Shown here piece after piece: positions 12,658 through 25,769 of a stretch of 64,000 nucleotides of DNA. Made by a program: the position numbers and the translations under genes. Under the pieces are notes generated by a model that was given only the letters and a program-made list of their open reading frames with translations, made no database searches and was not told where the DNA came from. Source of the stretch: Zychaea mexicana (lineage: Eukaryota; Mucoromycota; Mucoromycetes; Mucorales; Lichtheimiaceae); the NCBI RefSeq assembly GCF_025766255.1, contig NW_026516795.1, positions 49,302 through 113,301 of the forward strand, given 5' to 3'. How positions within the stretch are numbered: position 1 is the first letter of the stretch; each line of letters opens with the position of its first letter.

Positions 12658-13191
12658 GTTCGGTGAATGCCCCGAAAAACCAAAAATTACTACTCTTATT
12701 TTCTATCTTTTCTCCTTTATCACGCGTACCTGCTTTCTATATTATCTTGTTGTTCTATATGAGGGAGCGAAAGATTCTTTTACTTACAAAGAAACAATCT
12801 TTCCCAACATCCCCTCCACCTTCACACGCACAATTTCTCCACCCCCGTTTCCTCATCGGGAATCACTTAACACAGCACACTTGGTAGATATGTATATCCA
12901 AATGAAAATAACCTAATCCACATAATTGTTCAACTGCTTTTGTGCGAAGGATGCGCTATGGGTAACTTTATATTTATATATACAACTTGCTAGGGAGGAC
13001 AGGACATGATCAGGGATGGGGAGACATATGCTACATAGAAAAGAAGGTTGATAAGGTACTATTTTTAAATGATGTGTGTGTGTGTGTGTGTGTGTGTGAG
13101 AAAAAAGGGTTCATGTATGTAATGTAATTTTGTAATAGAAAAGAATGGAGAAATATGTGTGAGAGAGAGAGAGAGGGGGGGGTGTACTCGA
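12658..13191. other. 3' regions of two convergent genes
   Basis: The importin gene (plus) and the MFS gene (minus) converge here. The stretch holds a TG dinucleotide run at about 13072-13098 and a GA/G-rich run at 13160-13182. No further gene was seen. Confidence 0.6.
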
Positions 13192-14084
13192 TTAATCCGT
13201 GGATGACCAACCCCAGGAAACTACAAAACTTGCTGCTGTCAAGGCAATGTTGCAGCGAAACACCAGCGTATATCCAGCCATCAAGAGCGCTTCTGCTGTT
13301 ACACTACTACCGACATCGCTATCGTCTCCCGACAGCAGGAACCCAGCCAACAATGCTCCTATAGCAGGCCCAATACTGCTGAACAACGCCGATAACTTGC
13401 CAACTTGAGCAACTCGCTGATCTTCATCCGTCCATAGTAAAGCACACAGACGCTGTGTCATGACAAGCCACACCAATGGAAATGCCATGCCTTGGAGCAG
13501 CTGCAAGACAATGACTTGGAGCCAGAGCACTGTCCATTCGGTACGTAACCAACTATAGACAAACGAGCAGATGATCAACGCCGCATGGACCATGGTGGTG
13601 GTCATGGTCACAGTAAATCGAGGTATCCACTAGTACATATTCATCATTAAGCCTTTTTTAATCTTTCTCAAGATATACAAATTGAAAACCCCCCACAGTA
13701 ACATATCGGGGTTTCCCAAACTACATCGAATCTAGTATGAGAGCACTTACCCAACGAGCGCTTGCATGGACAAGGATTTCTGAAAGCACAGGTACCATGG
13801 CTGCTATTCCAATCATCCACATGGCTAAACCAAGGACTTGATACAGATAGATGAACAGTAATGTATTCATCATACCTTTGACAATTCCGAGCATGAGCGT
13901 TGTCAAAGACATGCTTTGAATTTGCCACTGGATCAGCTGATCCACCACCGTGCCACCACCATCCACATGAAGCAACAACAGGACCGACATTGGGGTGTTG
14001 TGTGGCGGCAAGGGTAGTAGTGACAATTCAGCCGAGGATGCAAGTTGTACTATCTGTACTATTTGTTCTGCTTGTGGTTGATGT

Positions 14085-14125
<41 letters not shown>

Positions 14126-15353
14126 CTGCTGCTGCTGTTGCTGATAGGGGAGTGCGCTATTCATATTTACGTTTGGAGGCATGCCGTGCTGTACTTGCTG
14201 CTGCTGCTGCTGCTGCGATATGCTGTTCTGACGTCTCCAAGGATAAGAGAAGAAATCAAAGGGCTGTTGGGTAGTGGTCGTATTAGTACTGCCGTACATA
14301 GTGATGGGTACACTACCACTTGCGGCGAGTGCAGCAGCCGAACTGGTGGTTGTAGTGGAGCTGATAGAGTGGCCACTATTGTGTCGTATCAGCTGGTGGC
14401 TGTTACTGCTGGCCATTCGACGGAGCATGGAGGCGTCCTCTTCCGAGATATGTGACAGTGGCTCACCAAACAGACTGTATGGCTTGTATGCATGTAGCAA
14501 CGAATCATTGTAATAATGCTGCGGCGGCTGGAAGAATAGCGCGTTTTTCAGGAACCGAGGGGCAGCAACAGTAGTAGACGTAGCACCGCCGCCAGCACCA
14601 TTACTGCCAATATCGTCGTAATAACCGTCGACCATATCGTCATACTCGTCTGTCATGTAGTCCATCTGGATGAATCCGTTGTGTCGGTAAATTAAAGTCA
14701 GGGTGATGCAGAGCATAGTGCATCCGACCAAGACGGCGCCAACAAGGGTGTAATCAAGGTTGCACCACCAATAGTTTATGCAGCCGATCGATACTAATGC
14801 CAAGGCTAAAACTCCATTCGCCCATTGTCGCTCGGTCCCTGTGTAGATGAGAGTTTTGATATACAAGAGGCAAGAAGAATCAGGACACGGCTATGTATAT
14901 ACACTTTTGCAGAGTGGATCCTCCCCCCCCGTCCGCGCATCTTTCTTTTCTTGGAAACGTACCATACAACCAGCTTTTATAGTCGCCCAGAAACTTGATA
15001 GTGGCACTGTCGACAAGTGCTTCCAGCGGCTGATAAAACAGGCCATTGGCCATCATCAGACAGACCAAGACTATCAAGTAACTGTCCGGTGACATAAAGA
15101 CGCCCACCAGCGCGAGTGTACCGACAACCGTCAAGCCAATCAACAAGCGGATATGCGTGTTAGGCTCGGAGCGATCGACCCACCAAATGCAGACACAGGA
15201 TGCCATGAGCCGAAAGATCAGTACAATGGCTGTCAACATGCCAATGACAAAAGGGTCTAGTCCACGCTCGTTCCACAAATAAAGCGGCAAATACGACTCG
15301 GTGCTGCTGCTAACGGCGTGAGCTATCGCCAGCAGTCGAGGCCAGAATATCAT
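13192..15353 (-). CDS. Major facilitator superfamily transporter (MFS_1-like) with a long polyglutamine loop
   Basis: Integral membrane transporter with unknown substrate. Exons 15353-14963, 14838-13751 and 13629-13192 use GTACG and GTAAG donors and close in frame to 638 residues. The N-terminal half (residues 1-130) has the MFS_1-like pattern: a membrane start MIFWPRLLAIAHAV, then LYLWNERGL, IGMLTAIVLIFRLMAS and FYQPLEALVDSATI. Exon 2 adds membrane segments, then about 200 residues of loop with His/Ser/Thr-rich stretches and two Gln runs, the longer near residues 363-382 encoded by 14083-14139. The membrane segments then resume (TTLMLGIVKGMMNTLLFIYL). Exon 3 supplies the last helices. An ATG at 15461 would add 36 Pro-rich residues, but the family pattern favours 15353. 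Confidence 0.82.
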
Positions 15354-16309
15354 TGTTGGTGTGTGTGATCGTTTGTTCGTTAGGGTATCGCTGCTTTTTG
15401 GGGGAGGTGGAGCTGTGGGTTTAGTTATGAAGCTGAAGCAAAATAGGAAGAGGGAATACAAAAAATTGCATCGAGTGGGAAAAAAAAAAAGAGAAAAGAG
15501 AGGGAAAGGCGAGACGAAACCAGGCGTGTGTTATGTTTATAGACGGATTGCTACCACATAACAACAACAGCAGCAACAACAACAACAAAGGAACAAGACG
15601 ACGACGAAGCAGCAGCACAGCTACTACTACTACTACTACTACTACAACAACAACGTGATTATTATCCCCTTCTTTCTTCTCTTTACCTTTGCTTCGTCGG
15701 CTGTTATCTTATTCAGGCTCGGCCGTGCTTGGACCCGCTCTGCCTCCCTTATCAGGGTTATCAATTTTCTATCACTTGCATCACACACACAGTCTCTCTC
15801 TCTCTCTCTATCTCCCACGCTTGCTTCCCAAAAGAGAAGAACTCTTATATGTTCTGGTTTTGATTTGGTTCTTTGCAATCCAACAAGTAGTTGTTCCCAG
15901 AAGAGCGACCCTGAGAAACGAAGCCCAGCCCAGCCCAGCACAGCAGCAGCAGCAGCAGCGACCATTGCATACGCACACATACATGAATGTCCGGGTTAAC
16001 GTTGAAGTTTGTTCCATCAACATCATCATCATCCTTCTGTTCTCTCTCTTTGTCTCCATCATACTATTTATGTTTGTGTGTGTGTGTGTGTGTGGGGAAC
16101 ATGAAAAACTTTTGCCTATACACAGCAAAGCCTCCTCTCCCCCCCCCCACCATCCCACCCACCTATTACGCGCGACATATTATGCATCGCTAAATCAATG
16201 ACCGACCGACCTGCATTATCAATCACTCCCAAAAAAGTGATGTCCAACTTCATAACACTGGGCCAAACCATATCATCACGCACATGCTACATTCTTCTCC
16301 TTTTTGTTT

Positions 16310-16350
<41 letters not shown>

Positions 16351-17550
16351 GCTTCTTCACTATAGTATCTTAGCCGCCACCGTCTTTGTCTCTTTTGTTT
16401 TCTTTTTCCCTCCAAAATTTGAATTCTGCTGGTTGAGCTGTAACATGACACAACGCGCGTTTGGATAGTAATAATGCTCCTCTCTTTTTTTTTCATCGAT
16501 AAGAGACGAAGATTAAGGAGATACGCTTCTTAATTTGCGTCTGCTTCTTTCGTACTTTATCATCACAAGCATCAAGGTTCTATGCAATTTCTCTAGTAAT
16601 TGCTCTATAGAGATCCGAGTGCTCGACAGCGAACTGGTAACGCAACGTAAACAGCAATCACAGTGCTCCTTTGGCATTTGCATGAAGACGTCTGAGAGAC
16701 GAGATAAATGCCTCATACTTGGGTACTCTTAATAGGAATAGGAAAATTGCTCACAGGGCCCATGCTGCAACTCGGGCTACACACAATCAAAACAACAGGA
16801 ACAGTGTTCTCTCGATTCTGACCACCACTGTCTGAAGATGTGTAGTCATAGAGGAGACTACCTCGTATTACCCCTATATTCCATCGTAATGAAAAAGGTA
16901 GAAAGTGTAACACTAGTAGCTGTGATATAATCAACGACACCATGTTTCTGATTTGCTCTTTCAGCTTTTTTTCTTTTGGTAATAAGAGTGCCACATCAGG
17001 CGCATATCATTTACAACACTGCCAACAGTGTCAGTCCAGTACTTCATAACACAAATTGTACGTGGTGTCTTTATGTACATATCCAAGCAAACAACAAAAT
17101 CAAATGATTAACAGCCATTTATCAATATATCTTTATACAGTAGCACATAATGCACGTACATTATACGACTGGTGACCTTTGTAGATGCTTCGAACAATTG
17201 CCTAAAGAGGTAAGGAAAAGGATACCAAAAGCGACAACGGTGAGCACAAATACAACAACAAAGTCAGTGCTCGATTTCAGGATGCTCGACGACCATGGCA
17301 CCATGTGATTACTTTTCGCTTCTATCCCCTCAGCTGGTCTTACTCTACAGTACTACTATGATAACACAATCCGTAGGAGGAACAAAGCACTGGGATAATA
17401 TTTATGCAACTCGGGTCTACAGTTGACATGTCAGCATACTTTGGCAGGATTGTCTCATTGTATGCTATCAAATCATCTCCAAGAAGTCTTGATAGTGCAT
17501 AGTAGTATACGCAATGTAAAGCACTAGTCTTAGTACATACTCAATAATAG

Positions 17551-17582
<32 letters not shown>

Positions 17583-19905
17583 AATGCTAAGAAAGCAATA
17601 TTACCAAAGGAAACGTCTTGAGATCGTTCATGTGACACTTTTCTTTCCTTCTCATCTCTTTATCACTGTAGCAACAACTGCAACGGTAGTGTTTGCTTCA
17701 TCTTTACCAGAATCTGTGGAAATTGATATACTCGCGCAACATACGATCTACAGTACGTATCAAGACGCTTGCCAGCCGAATACAGTGGCTTCCCCGGCTT
17801 AAGATCACTCATGATAGTAGGATCAGCTTACAGTTATTTCAACATTTTTTCGAGTACATCCTTTAATATAGTCTCTCTTACATACCTTGCGTCAACACTC
17901 TTTAAAGCTCCCTTTGAAATCACTATTAGAGATTCTGTCATGATACATACCTCTAATTTCAGCCATAGACCTTTTGGAGAAGAAGTATGTGTGTATATAT
18001 CATCTTTGCCCAAAGTAAACAGGGGGACATATGTATGTAACCTCGTTATAACTTCTATTCGACGTGTGTTTTGTCTTTTAGGTTTCGGAAGAAGGTTTTA
18101 TCGGAATGCTGCTTTTGCATAACATATGTCTAGACCGAAGAAGAGGTCTGGGAGTCGGCGTCTAACGAGAACCAAGAGGTTTTTGTTTATGCATGAACAT
18201 GATGCATAGGCGGATGTCAAAGAAGGGCAACGCTTCTCTTCGCTCACAACTCGCCACATGCAAAACCGGTGATTGGTACTTTTGCATGGAAAGCAAAGGA
18301 AAAACTCAGCAGAGAGCAGCAGCAGTACTCTGCTCGATGCTGTTGTCCACCGTGATACATTGTTGACCGAGACATGCAGTGCAACAAGGCAAGATCTTTT
18401 CTGCTTTTCCGGGACGGCATTTCAAAAAGTTTTCACTCTTTTCAAGCCGCTCTACCGAAAAAGGCAGTATTGTTTACAACAATCATCCTCCGCTTTTTGT
18501 TGATGCAGAAATAGAAAAGCGCACTCATATCAATTAGACTCAGCGAGTTGTTCTCATTGACCGGGCGCGTATCCTTTCACCGTCACGTTGTCATGAAGAT
18601 CAGCATCATTATTAGCTGGTTTACGATCCCCATGGTGACCGAGTATTGGGAAAAAGAATGGGCCGGTGTGTGTGTATGTGTGTGCTGAGCCGTACTGGTT
18701 GGCATCCTATAACACCGCTCCAAACCAGGCCCCCACTCGCGTTTCTCTCAAATAGGGTAAGGTAGGATTTGACGTGTTTTGAGATGAAAGGTCTTGTTTT
18801 TCATCCTTCGGAGTTGGTGTCTCCGCAATAGTACAGTACAATGACGACCCAGCTTACGTGTAAGCCGAAGGGGTCTGGACAACCGATTTTTATAAACGGA
18901 GAATTCTAAAGTATTCATTCGTCTGGGGGGGGGTCCACACACTCAGTATTTACGGTGTGAGCATCAATCCATTCACACGGGTCTTGTAAATGGTAATTAG
19001 GCACATTTTTTTTTTTTTGCCTCGCGTCAAATGGCCCTCCTGGCTTGTTGGGCACAGAGAGAGAGAGAGAGAGAGCGATCTTCAGATGAAACGACGCATT
19101 GTGGAACAGAATTACCTGCTATGGCATAGTCTTCCTTTTCATCTTTGGCGTTCATATTACATTATTGTTGTTGTTGGTGGAGGAACGCATTATTTCCCGG
19201 TTTATTACTACTATTACTACTACTACTAATACTACTAGTCAGCTAGCTATAGAAACGGGTTGAATATGACACATCGACAAGAACGTCTGGATCCAGAATT
19301 TTGTTACTATCACTCATTCCCGTCATTGAATGAATATCACAGCGAACTGAGTCCAAGCCCAAGGGTTGGGGAGTGGGTGGGACTACTAGTGAAGAAGATC
19401 GAGACGCCTCTGAGATAAATTAGGCTTAACAATGAGAAAAGGTACAGGCCCTATTTGCTACACAGTACATTTCTCCTCAAAGACTTGCCCTGTGATAGTT
19501 GACTCTCACACTACCTTGAGAGCCTCACTTCTGGCCGTAGAGTTCAATTGCAAAGCTTTGCTGCTTCAACTGAAGCGTCATATTACGCCACGATGATGAC
19601 CACGCGAGCCAGCACAAAAGACCGCACGAAGCGGCGATACTATAATGAGCAAAGTCGGATTTTCTCTTCTCCATGCATTTTGTGTCGCCGTTGAAAAAAA
19701 AAGAAAACAAAAAAAACAACAGCAACAGAACTTTACTGTACAATTTTAGAGGAGCAGATGGATTGGGTATCAGTTTTAGTTATGGTGTACGTACTTGAAA
19801 ACAATAGATAGAAAGATGCTATGGGGAGGGGGGCGATAAGACTAGTGGTAAACGAGGGAAATGAGAGAGAACGAGAGAGAGAGAAGTTAAAAGGCATGAT
19901 AAGTT
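15354..19905. other. Long intergenic region with microsatellites
   Basis: The part next to the MFS start is a leader/promoter rich in simple repeats: TAC repeats near 15624-15648, CT runs near 15790-15810 and 16314-16347, and a TG run near 16074-16093. A TA run lies at 17552-17577. A diverged transposon terminus (TACAGTGG, then CTTCCCCGG) lies at 17781-17800. A GA run lies near 19058-19075 and TAC/TAT repeats near 19204-19236. Open frames here are low-complexity shadows, and I support no gene in it. Confidence 0.5.
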
Positions 19906-20565
19906 CTAGGCGCGTGGCGATGATGAGTAAGTCGACACCAGGTCGGGAGATGGGGGTGGCGGATTGAGTGTGAATTGGCTGTACCAGACTGGCGCAGTGC
20001 CTGACAAGCGCGGAATGCTAGCTTCCGGCCGTTGTCGTCGTTGTCGTCGTTGTCGTTGTTGACGCTCTGCGTCTTCTTCTTGTTGCTTTGCTGACGATGG
20101 CGATCGCTTCTTGTTTCGTTTGAACATTTTTGTCCAGAACCCTCTGCTGTGGCTGCTGTGACTGCTGCTGCTGCTGCTGCTGCTACCATCAATATGCTCT
20201 TTCCGATGCGAATGATGCGCAGTAGGAACAAGTCGTGTTCCATGCCGCGCAAGGAACTTTTTGGCCGATCCAGCGGACCATGTTGATGCGCGTTGTTGAC
20301 GTTGTTGCTGATGATGATGATGATGCGACTGCTGCGTTTCGTCATAGCAGTAATCAAAGTAGAATTCGCCGCCGTCGTCGTCGTCGTCGTCGTCGTCTTC
20401 ATCGGATAGCGAAAGGCTTGATAATGATCTGGTGGCCTTCATAGGAGGGTGGTGACGATGGTCGTAGTAGCGTTCAATCATATCGTGTGATGACGGATGA
20501 TCGTCGTCGTCGGCAGCCATCAGATCATTGAGCTTTGTCAGGTTTTCTCTTGTCAGCGGAAGCAT
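19906..20565 (-). CDS. Low-complexity acidic/His/Ser-rich protein of unknown function
   Basis: Single-exon frame of 219 residues, not recognised. It starts MLPLTRENLTKLNDLM. It has a run of eight Asp near residues 57-64, His and Gln runs, a run of eight Ser near residue 130, a short aromatic/basic motif GFWTKMFKRNKKR and an Arg/Gln-rich stretch. It ends with a Pro/Ser-rich tail after PVWYSQFTLNPPPP. The order acidic cluster, basic cluster, W-containing tail argues for a real, mostly disordered protein. It lies divergently opposite the acyltransferase gene. A TATA-like TTTTTATATAC at about 20692 lies 130 bases upstream. It could instead be a chance frame through repeats, but the mixed composition makes that less likely. 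Confidence 0.55.
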   Translation of the reverse strand: MLPLTRENLTKLNDLMAADDDDHPSSHDMIERYYDHRHHPPMKATRSLSSLSLSDEDDDDDDDDGGEFYFDYCYDETQQSHHHHHQQQRQQRASTWSAGSAKKFLARHGTRLVPTAHHSHRKEHIDGSSSSSSSSHSSHSRGFWTKMFKRNKKRSPSSAKQQEEDAERQQRQRRQRRQRPEASIPRLSGTAPVWYSQFTLNPPPPSPDLVSTYSSSPRA

Positions 20566-21303
20566 AGTAGTAGTGGGTGCGTGACAGATAAAAAGATTAG
20601 GGAAAGGAGTGGAATTGAAGAAGATAAAGAGTGGAAAGGGACAAAGAAAAAGAAAATAAGGCAGCTGGGTGAATGGAAGAAAACAGTTGTCTTTTTATAT
20701 ACACCACAGCACAGCGGGTACAGTCAGCCTGTCGATCGCAGCTTGTCTATTTTCTATGTGACAACACAATATGGTGCCCGTGCGTTTCGGGGACCTGTCC
20801 CTTCTCTCAAGTCCAACTGTTTTTAAAGTTCCCCAACAATGCGGTCGACATTAAAGCGTGGCGGGGGCGGAGGTGGGAGATGGCCCAGAAGCATGGCTGA
20901 GAAAATATGAATAAAGGGCTTTTTTTTGCGTGACGGACCCATCGCCTGCCCGCCCGGTCCAATTTAAGTCTCAGGTACGACGATTGCCTTTCTGCTGTCG
21001 GGATAAGCCGACTCTCCATCCGTAAGAATATGCACAGCGGGCTTTAGGTTACGCAGAATAGTTCACAGCCAACCACGCAGACACATATACGCTGATTTGG
21101 GTTCACGTGGAGCGATCACTCAGGCCGTCACATGGGAAAAGCAAAACGCGCCAGACCTAGGATTACACCACAGAATGAACGAGCTTTAATATCTTTTTTG
21201 TTTTTCTTCTTCTTTTCGTTTGTCTTTTTTTTTTTTTTTCAGTAGTCTTGCACACTCACTTGTCTTTTTGCTGCTGCTGCTGCTGCTTCTCCATTTCTTC
21301 GTC
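20566..21303. promoter_or_regulatory. Shared divergent promoter region
   Basis: This 738-bp stretch lies between the starts of the minus-strand low-complexity gene and the plus-strand acyltransferase gene. It holds a TATA-like sequence near 20692 for the left gene. A T/C-rich leader runs up to 21303 for the right gene. No operator could be identified. Confidence 0.45.
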
Positions 21304-22894
21304 ATGGCAACGGCCGCGTTATGGACTCCGAGAGCCACTGCCAAGCTCGTCTTTACCAACTCGGCAGTCTTTATTCACACTTGCGCTAATCTATTCTGTC
21401 AGTTCCTCGCATTCCTCCTCCTACCATTCTCTGCCGCTGCATTTCATGACTCGCTCGCTTACATTCTGAGACTGTGGGTCCATTTGGTTGCGGGCCTCAT
21501 TCAATGCTTTGCTCCCTCCGATTTTGTCTTGACCGTCGATTCTTCGTGTGATGAGCGTATGGTCCAACGGAACAAACAGGGCGATGCTACTGGCATAACG
21601 TTCCCAAAACGTATTCTTGTCACGTCAAACCACCAGGTAAGAAGTAAAGAACATGTTTGTCTCTTTTTTGCTTGGAAAGCGTATGAAGGCTTCTCTCAAG
21701 GAGGGTGCTGATGACGGTAGTATTGTTTGTTTGCCTTTTTTTCTTAATTTACCCCAGATTTATGCAGACTGGCTATACATTTGGCTGGTAGCATTTGCTG
21801 CCAATGCGCACGGCTCCATGAAGATTATTCTCAAGCATTCGCTGAAATACTTGCCCGTCTTTGGCTTGTAAGTTCAAACTTTCTATGTCGGAAGAGCACT
21901 TTTTTATGACGCGTGTGTAAGAATGTTACTAAAGGTTTTTTTTGGTTTTTTTCTCCCAGGGTAACTGAATCCACAGGGGTGGCTTAACCTTTGGGCTTAA
22001 TATGCACGTAGCTAACGTCTCTCAAATTTACTCTACATTACAGAGCATGACCATCGTCGACTTTATCTTCCTGAAACGCAAGCTGGCTGTGGATAAGGAG
22101 ACTATCGTCAACAACTTGGAACGGTCGAAACGGCACAAGATACCCACATGGCTTCTCCTGTTCCCGGAAGGCACCGGTAAATCAGTATAACCGAATTACG
22201 ACGTGTATGCGCATGTGTCATCTGATATCATTTTACATGAACAGTCATTTCCGAGAGTACCCGCGAACGATCGAAAGCCTTTGCGAAGAAGAATGATATG
22301 GTAAAAAAAAAGAGAAAAAGGGCACGGGCTATAGAGACAAACCCAATTCCACGATGAGCGGAAGTGTGAACGCTGTATACGTCAAGGAAAGGAAAAAAAA
22401 AAACTGACAACAATGCATGTTAGAACGACAATCGATTTACACTTCTTCCACGATCCACAGGTCTGAAATTGATACTCGAAACACTGGGCGACGATCCTGA
22501 ATGGATGTATGACTTTACAATTGGATACCAAGGAGTCAAGGCGACGGATATCCCAGAAAAGGTCTATACCATCCGCAGCATCTTTTCTTTGGGCGTGTTC
22601 CCAAAGAAGATCCACGTCTACATCCGGAGATTTCGGATACCCGACCTTCCGTTACACGACGAGAAGGCATTTGCAAACTGGCTCTTTGACCGATGGGCAG
22701 AGAAGGATGAGATGCTGGCTCATTACTATGATAAAGGTCAGTTCCCGGACGGAAGAGATAGGCTTCAGCTGCCGATCCGCTTGAAGAACCCTATCCGCGA
22801 CATTGGCATGATGTATGTGTTGCTGTTACCGTATATACCATTCTGCCTATTGGCCTACAAATTGTACAATATGCTTTTTTGCAGTGCATCATGA
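21304..22894 (+). CDS. Membrane lysophospholipid/1-acylglycerol-3-phosphate acyltransferase (PlsC family, Cst26/LCLAT1-like)
   Basis: Transfers an acyl chain from acyl-CoA to a lysophospholipid, probably in the ER membrane. Exons 21304-21636, 21758-21867, 22046-22176, 22245-22300 and 22424-22894 give 366 residues in closed phase. The catalytic NHx4D motif NHQIYAD spans the first junction (residues about 109-115), FPEGT lies at about 188-192, and STRERSKAFAKKND and LLPRSTGLK follow as in the LCLAT1/Cst26 branch. N-terminal hydrophobic segments (VFIHTCANLFCQFLAFLLLPF) and a C-terminal pair (IGMMYVLLLPYIPFCLLAY) are membrane spans. The acceptors at 22045 (CAGAG|C) and 22423 were picked because they restore both phase and family motifs. 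Substrate preference is unknown. Confidence 0.88.
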
Positions 22895-23087
22895 AGCAAC
22901 TTTAAATAAATCCCTCCCTCCCCCCACCAACCACCGCAAATACTTTCAATGTTTCATTTAAAAAACTTTACAATTTCGTCATAATTTTTGAAACATGGGT
23001 TTTTTGTGTTAAGATCATGGATATATAAAAAAGATTCACACTACACAACTTCTTTTTTTTGCCTGCTTAACTGCTTTATTTCGAAAA

Positions 23088-23402
23088 ATGTCATCTAAAT
23101 ATCAAACCAAGAAAGATCCTGCTTCACTCAAGGTAGGGCTTGGTTTTATACTCTTTTGACCAATATGGAAGGAGCAAGAGCATGTCAATGAATGTGTGAG
23201 CTGAAATGGGGAATTTCTTTATTGATAGAAACAAGAGGAAGACCTCCTCGACGATGCCCAGTATCATATTAACGAGACAGAAACAGCACTGGACGACGCA
23301 GAGCGCGCTTCACATGCTCACAAGGCCCGAACTGGCAAAGAGCTTGATGTGACGGAAGAAAACCTCCGTAGCGGAAAGTTTCCAGAAAAGAAAATGGATT
23401 AG
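23088..23402 (+). CDS. Small hydrophilic protein of 72 residues, function unknown
   Basis: Two exons, 23088-23132 and 23229-23402, joined in phase 0 (CTCAAG|GTAGGG to TTGATAG|AAACAA). The product begins MSSKYQTKKDPASLKK and is acidic and helical (EEDLLDDAQYHINETETAL). It ends ENLRSGKFPEKKMD. Support comes from a good start context (CGAAAAATG), a TATATAAAAAAG sequence near 23023, an AATAAA signal just after the stop (about 23444) and clean splice sites. I do not recognise the family; a stress or adaptor protein would be a guess. Confidence 0.6.
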
Positions 23403-25695
23403 ATATTCTAGTCTTTACCTCCTTCCACTTGACGATACATTGTAAATAAAGCTCGCTGCGTACATATGCTTCTTATTTGACTGTTACAAGGGGGGTTCTC
23501 ATGTTGTTTTGGGGTAGCGCTGTATGCTCACATACTTTCGATGGCTATTCAATGCACTTGATGACTAGCGTGTTTAGCGGTGTATTTAGCACAGGAATAG
23601 AAGCGTTCGACAAAGATTGAGTCGATGCAAGTACGAGTGTAGCCCTATTTGCATAGCTATGAGCTACGTACTACAGTGCCATTTCGCATACAGAGCGGAG
23701 CAGCATAAAACAGCGAGCATCGCGTTGGCCACCCGCTGCCGTCCGATAGATACGATTGAGCTTACTCTCTCTTTCTCTCTCTATTTAAGCTGCTCGCATC
23801 GTTTTTGTTTAGTGAGAACATACTTTTTTTTTATCATCAGCCAGGTAAAAATACTACTTGTTTGGAATCAAGTAAGAAAGGACCCATCAGCAGTAAGAGT
23901 GTTTCTGATGCAACGCAATGAGTTTACTGCTCACATAATACCTTTTAAATTCTTTGCTTCATCTCTATAACTTTTTATCTCGTTGACACTCTAATGGCCT
24001 TGTATGTGTCCTATACAATGTATATATATATATATATATATATATGCTACACAGTTAATCCACGAATATTACTGTATGTAGGTGTGTTTGTTTCGGTTAA
24101 GTTTAGCTGACAAAACAAATAATAAAAAAAAGATGGCCTCATAAATAATATACGCTCTAAAGTGCAATGATTCGCATTATCAAAGGCGAAGAAAGGGAGT
24201 GAAAGAAAGTTTTCTGTATGCTTGTTTAAAGAATGCGTTCTATCATGTACCAACCAACCTTAGGATGCTTTATTAATGACGATCTACATCCATTATCATC
24301 AAGAATGAAGGAAGGGAGCAGTGAAGAAAACGAGCTGTACACTCGCTTATATGCATTCTAATATATAAAGAAGATTAGCATGTTTTGTGTGCTAGCCGCT
24401 AAAAGAAGTAGTTCATTCCAGTTCAAAGTATGCTTTAAAGAGACAGACTTCTTTTGAAGCAGTGGAAAATTTTCCGGGTATGATGAAATATCAAGTACTA
24501 CTACTACTATGATACATGCCCAGTTTTTTGGGTCCTACATAAGAAATAAATGAGGACATATAAAAACGTGCTATAATAGGGCACGACAGCTACGTAGCCT
24601 GGTAAGTGTGTTTCACCAAGTAGTCAGTCTCTCGCTTCCTAATAATCACCTTAATCTTTTTCTTTGGGTTCAAAGTACACATGTTGCAAAAAGAAGGCTG
24701 AACAACGTGCTGTGTAACTCGGGCTATTAAAATAAAAGGCTTTATCAACCCAAATCACGCCCTACTTTGCGCGCTGTTGCTTGCTTGCTTGCTTGCTAGC
24801 TGACAATGTTGTTTGGAGATGATGCTGCAGAACAGCATGTATGCATACTTTGTAGACGACTGCATGTTTCAAATCAAGGACTTTTTGGCGCACAGGAATC
24901 TGCACAAGCAGCAGTATAGCATGAAAAAACTTTGACTTTTTACTCATAGTCTTACACAGTAGCACCCATTGGATGTGTGTGCTTCATGCCATTTGTAAAC
25001 ATTTTCAGTGCAACCAAGATGATATCACGGTGGCAACAAGGAAAGGGTATGATGCTGCCCAAGGGTTTTTGCGGAGCAACAAAAACAAGCGGACTAGAGA
25101 GATAAGTATGAGAGAAAGAGAAGGTGGGACCATCTGTCAAATTCCCGTCAAATGTCAAAATTTTTGTTTCAACGGGATAGATCAGTTCGGGCAGAGAGAT
25201 AGATGGGAAATTTCAATATCGGACCTACACTGTTTTCTCTCTTTGGCCGGCTGATAGATTTTCTGATTCGAATTACTCAAGGACAAGGCCGATCCCAAGC
25301 ATACAGCACACACACACACACACACATTACAAGTTAGGTACTCCGCCCGTGCGTGTAATGATTCCCTCACCTTTTTCCCGGGGGAACAACAGGTAAAAAG
25401 AATACCAAAGAAGATGTGACAGTAGCAGTTTAGAGATGATAATAGAGTACTATTACTATTGCTGCTGCTGTTTGGTCAAGAAGTGACACTAGGCTAACTT
25501 TGCAACAAAGACTAATCTGAAGTTGCATTGAATTGGTGCCACAGAAATAAGTATCTTTGGCACACACAAACACGTGCCCCCAGGTTTCCGTTTTACTTTA
25601 TCCCCCGGCCCCTCTTTTTTCTTTCTATCCTCCCGTCTTTCTTTCTTTCCACAACCTACCTCTTCTTCCCCTTTTCCTCTCTTTTTCCCTATCTT

Positions 25696-25726
<31 letters not shown>

Positions 25727-25769
25727 CTCTTCTTTTCCTCTTTCTCTATCTTGAATTTCGCATGCTGCC
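23403..25769. other. Intergenic region and leader of the casein kinase gene
   Basis: No gene was recognised. It holds a TA microsatellite at 24021-24045, a GCTT repeat at 24776-24797, a CA run at 25309-25325 and a polypyrimidine leader (C/T only for long stretches) at about 25600-25755 just before the kinase start. Confidence 0.5.

Noticed and set aside
13900..14513. Poly-Ala and poly-Leu frames on the plus strand
   Set aside because: They are antisense readings of the Gln-coding tract in the MFS gene.
15642..16496. Several low-complexity frames on both strands
   Set aside because: They run through CT, TG and TAC microsatellites upstream of the MFS gene and have no domain-like composition.
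21977..22045. Upstream extension of acyltransferase exon 3
   Set aside because: It would stay in frame but inserts about 20 residues into a conserved helix; the acceptor at 22045 gives the family spacing.
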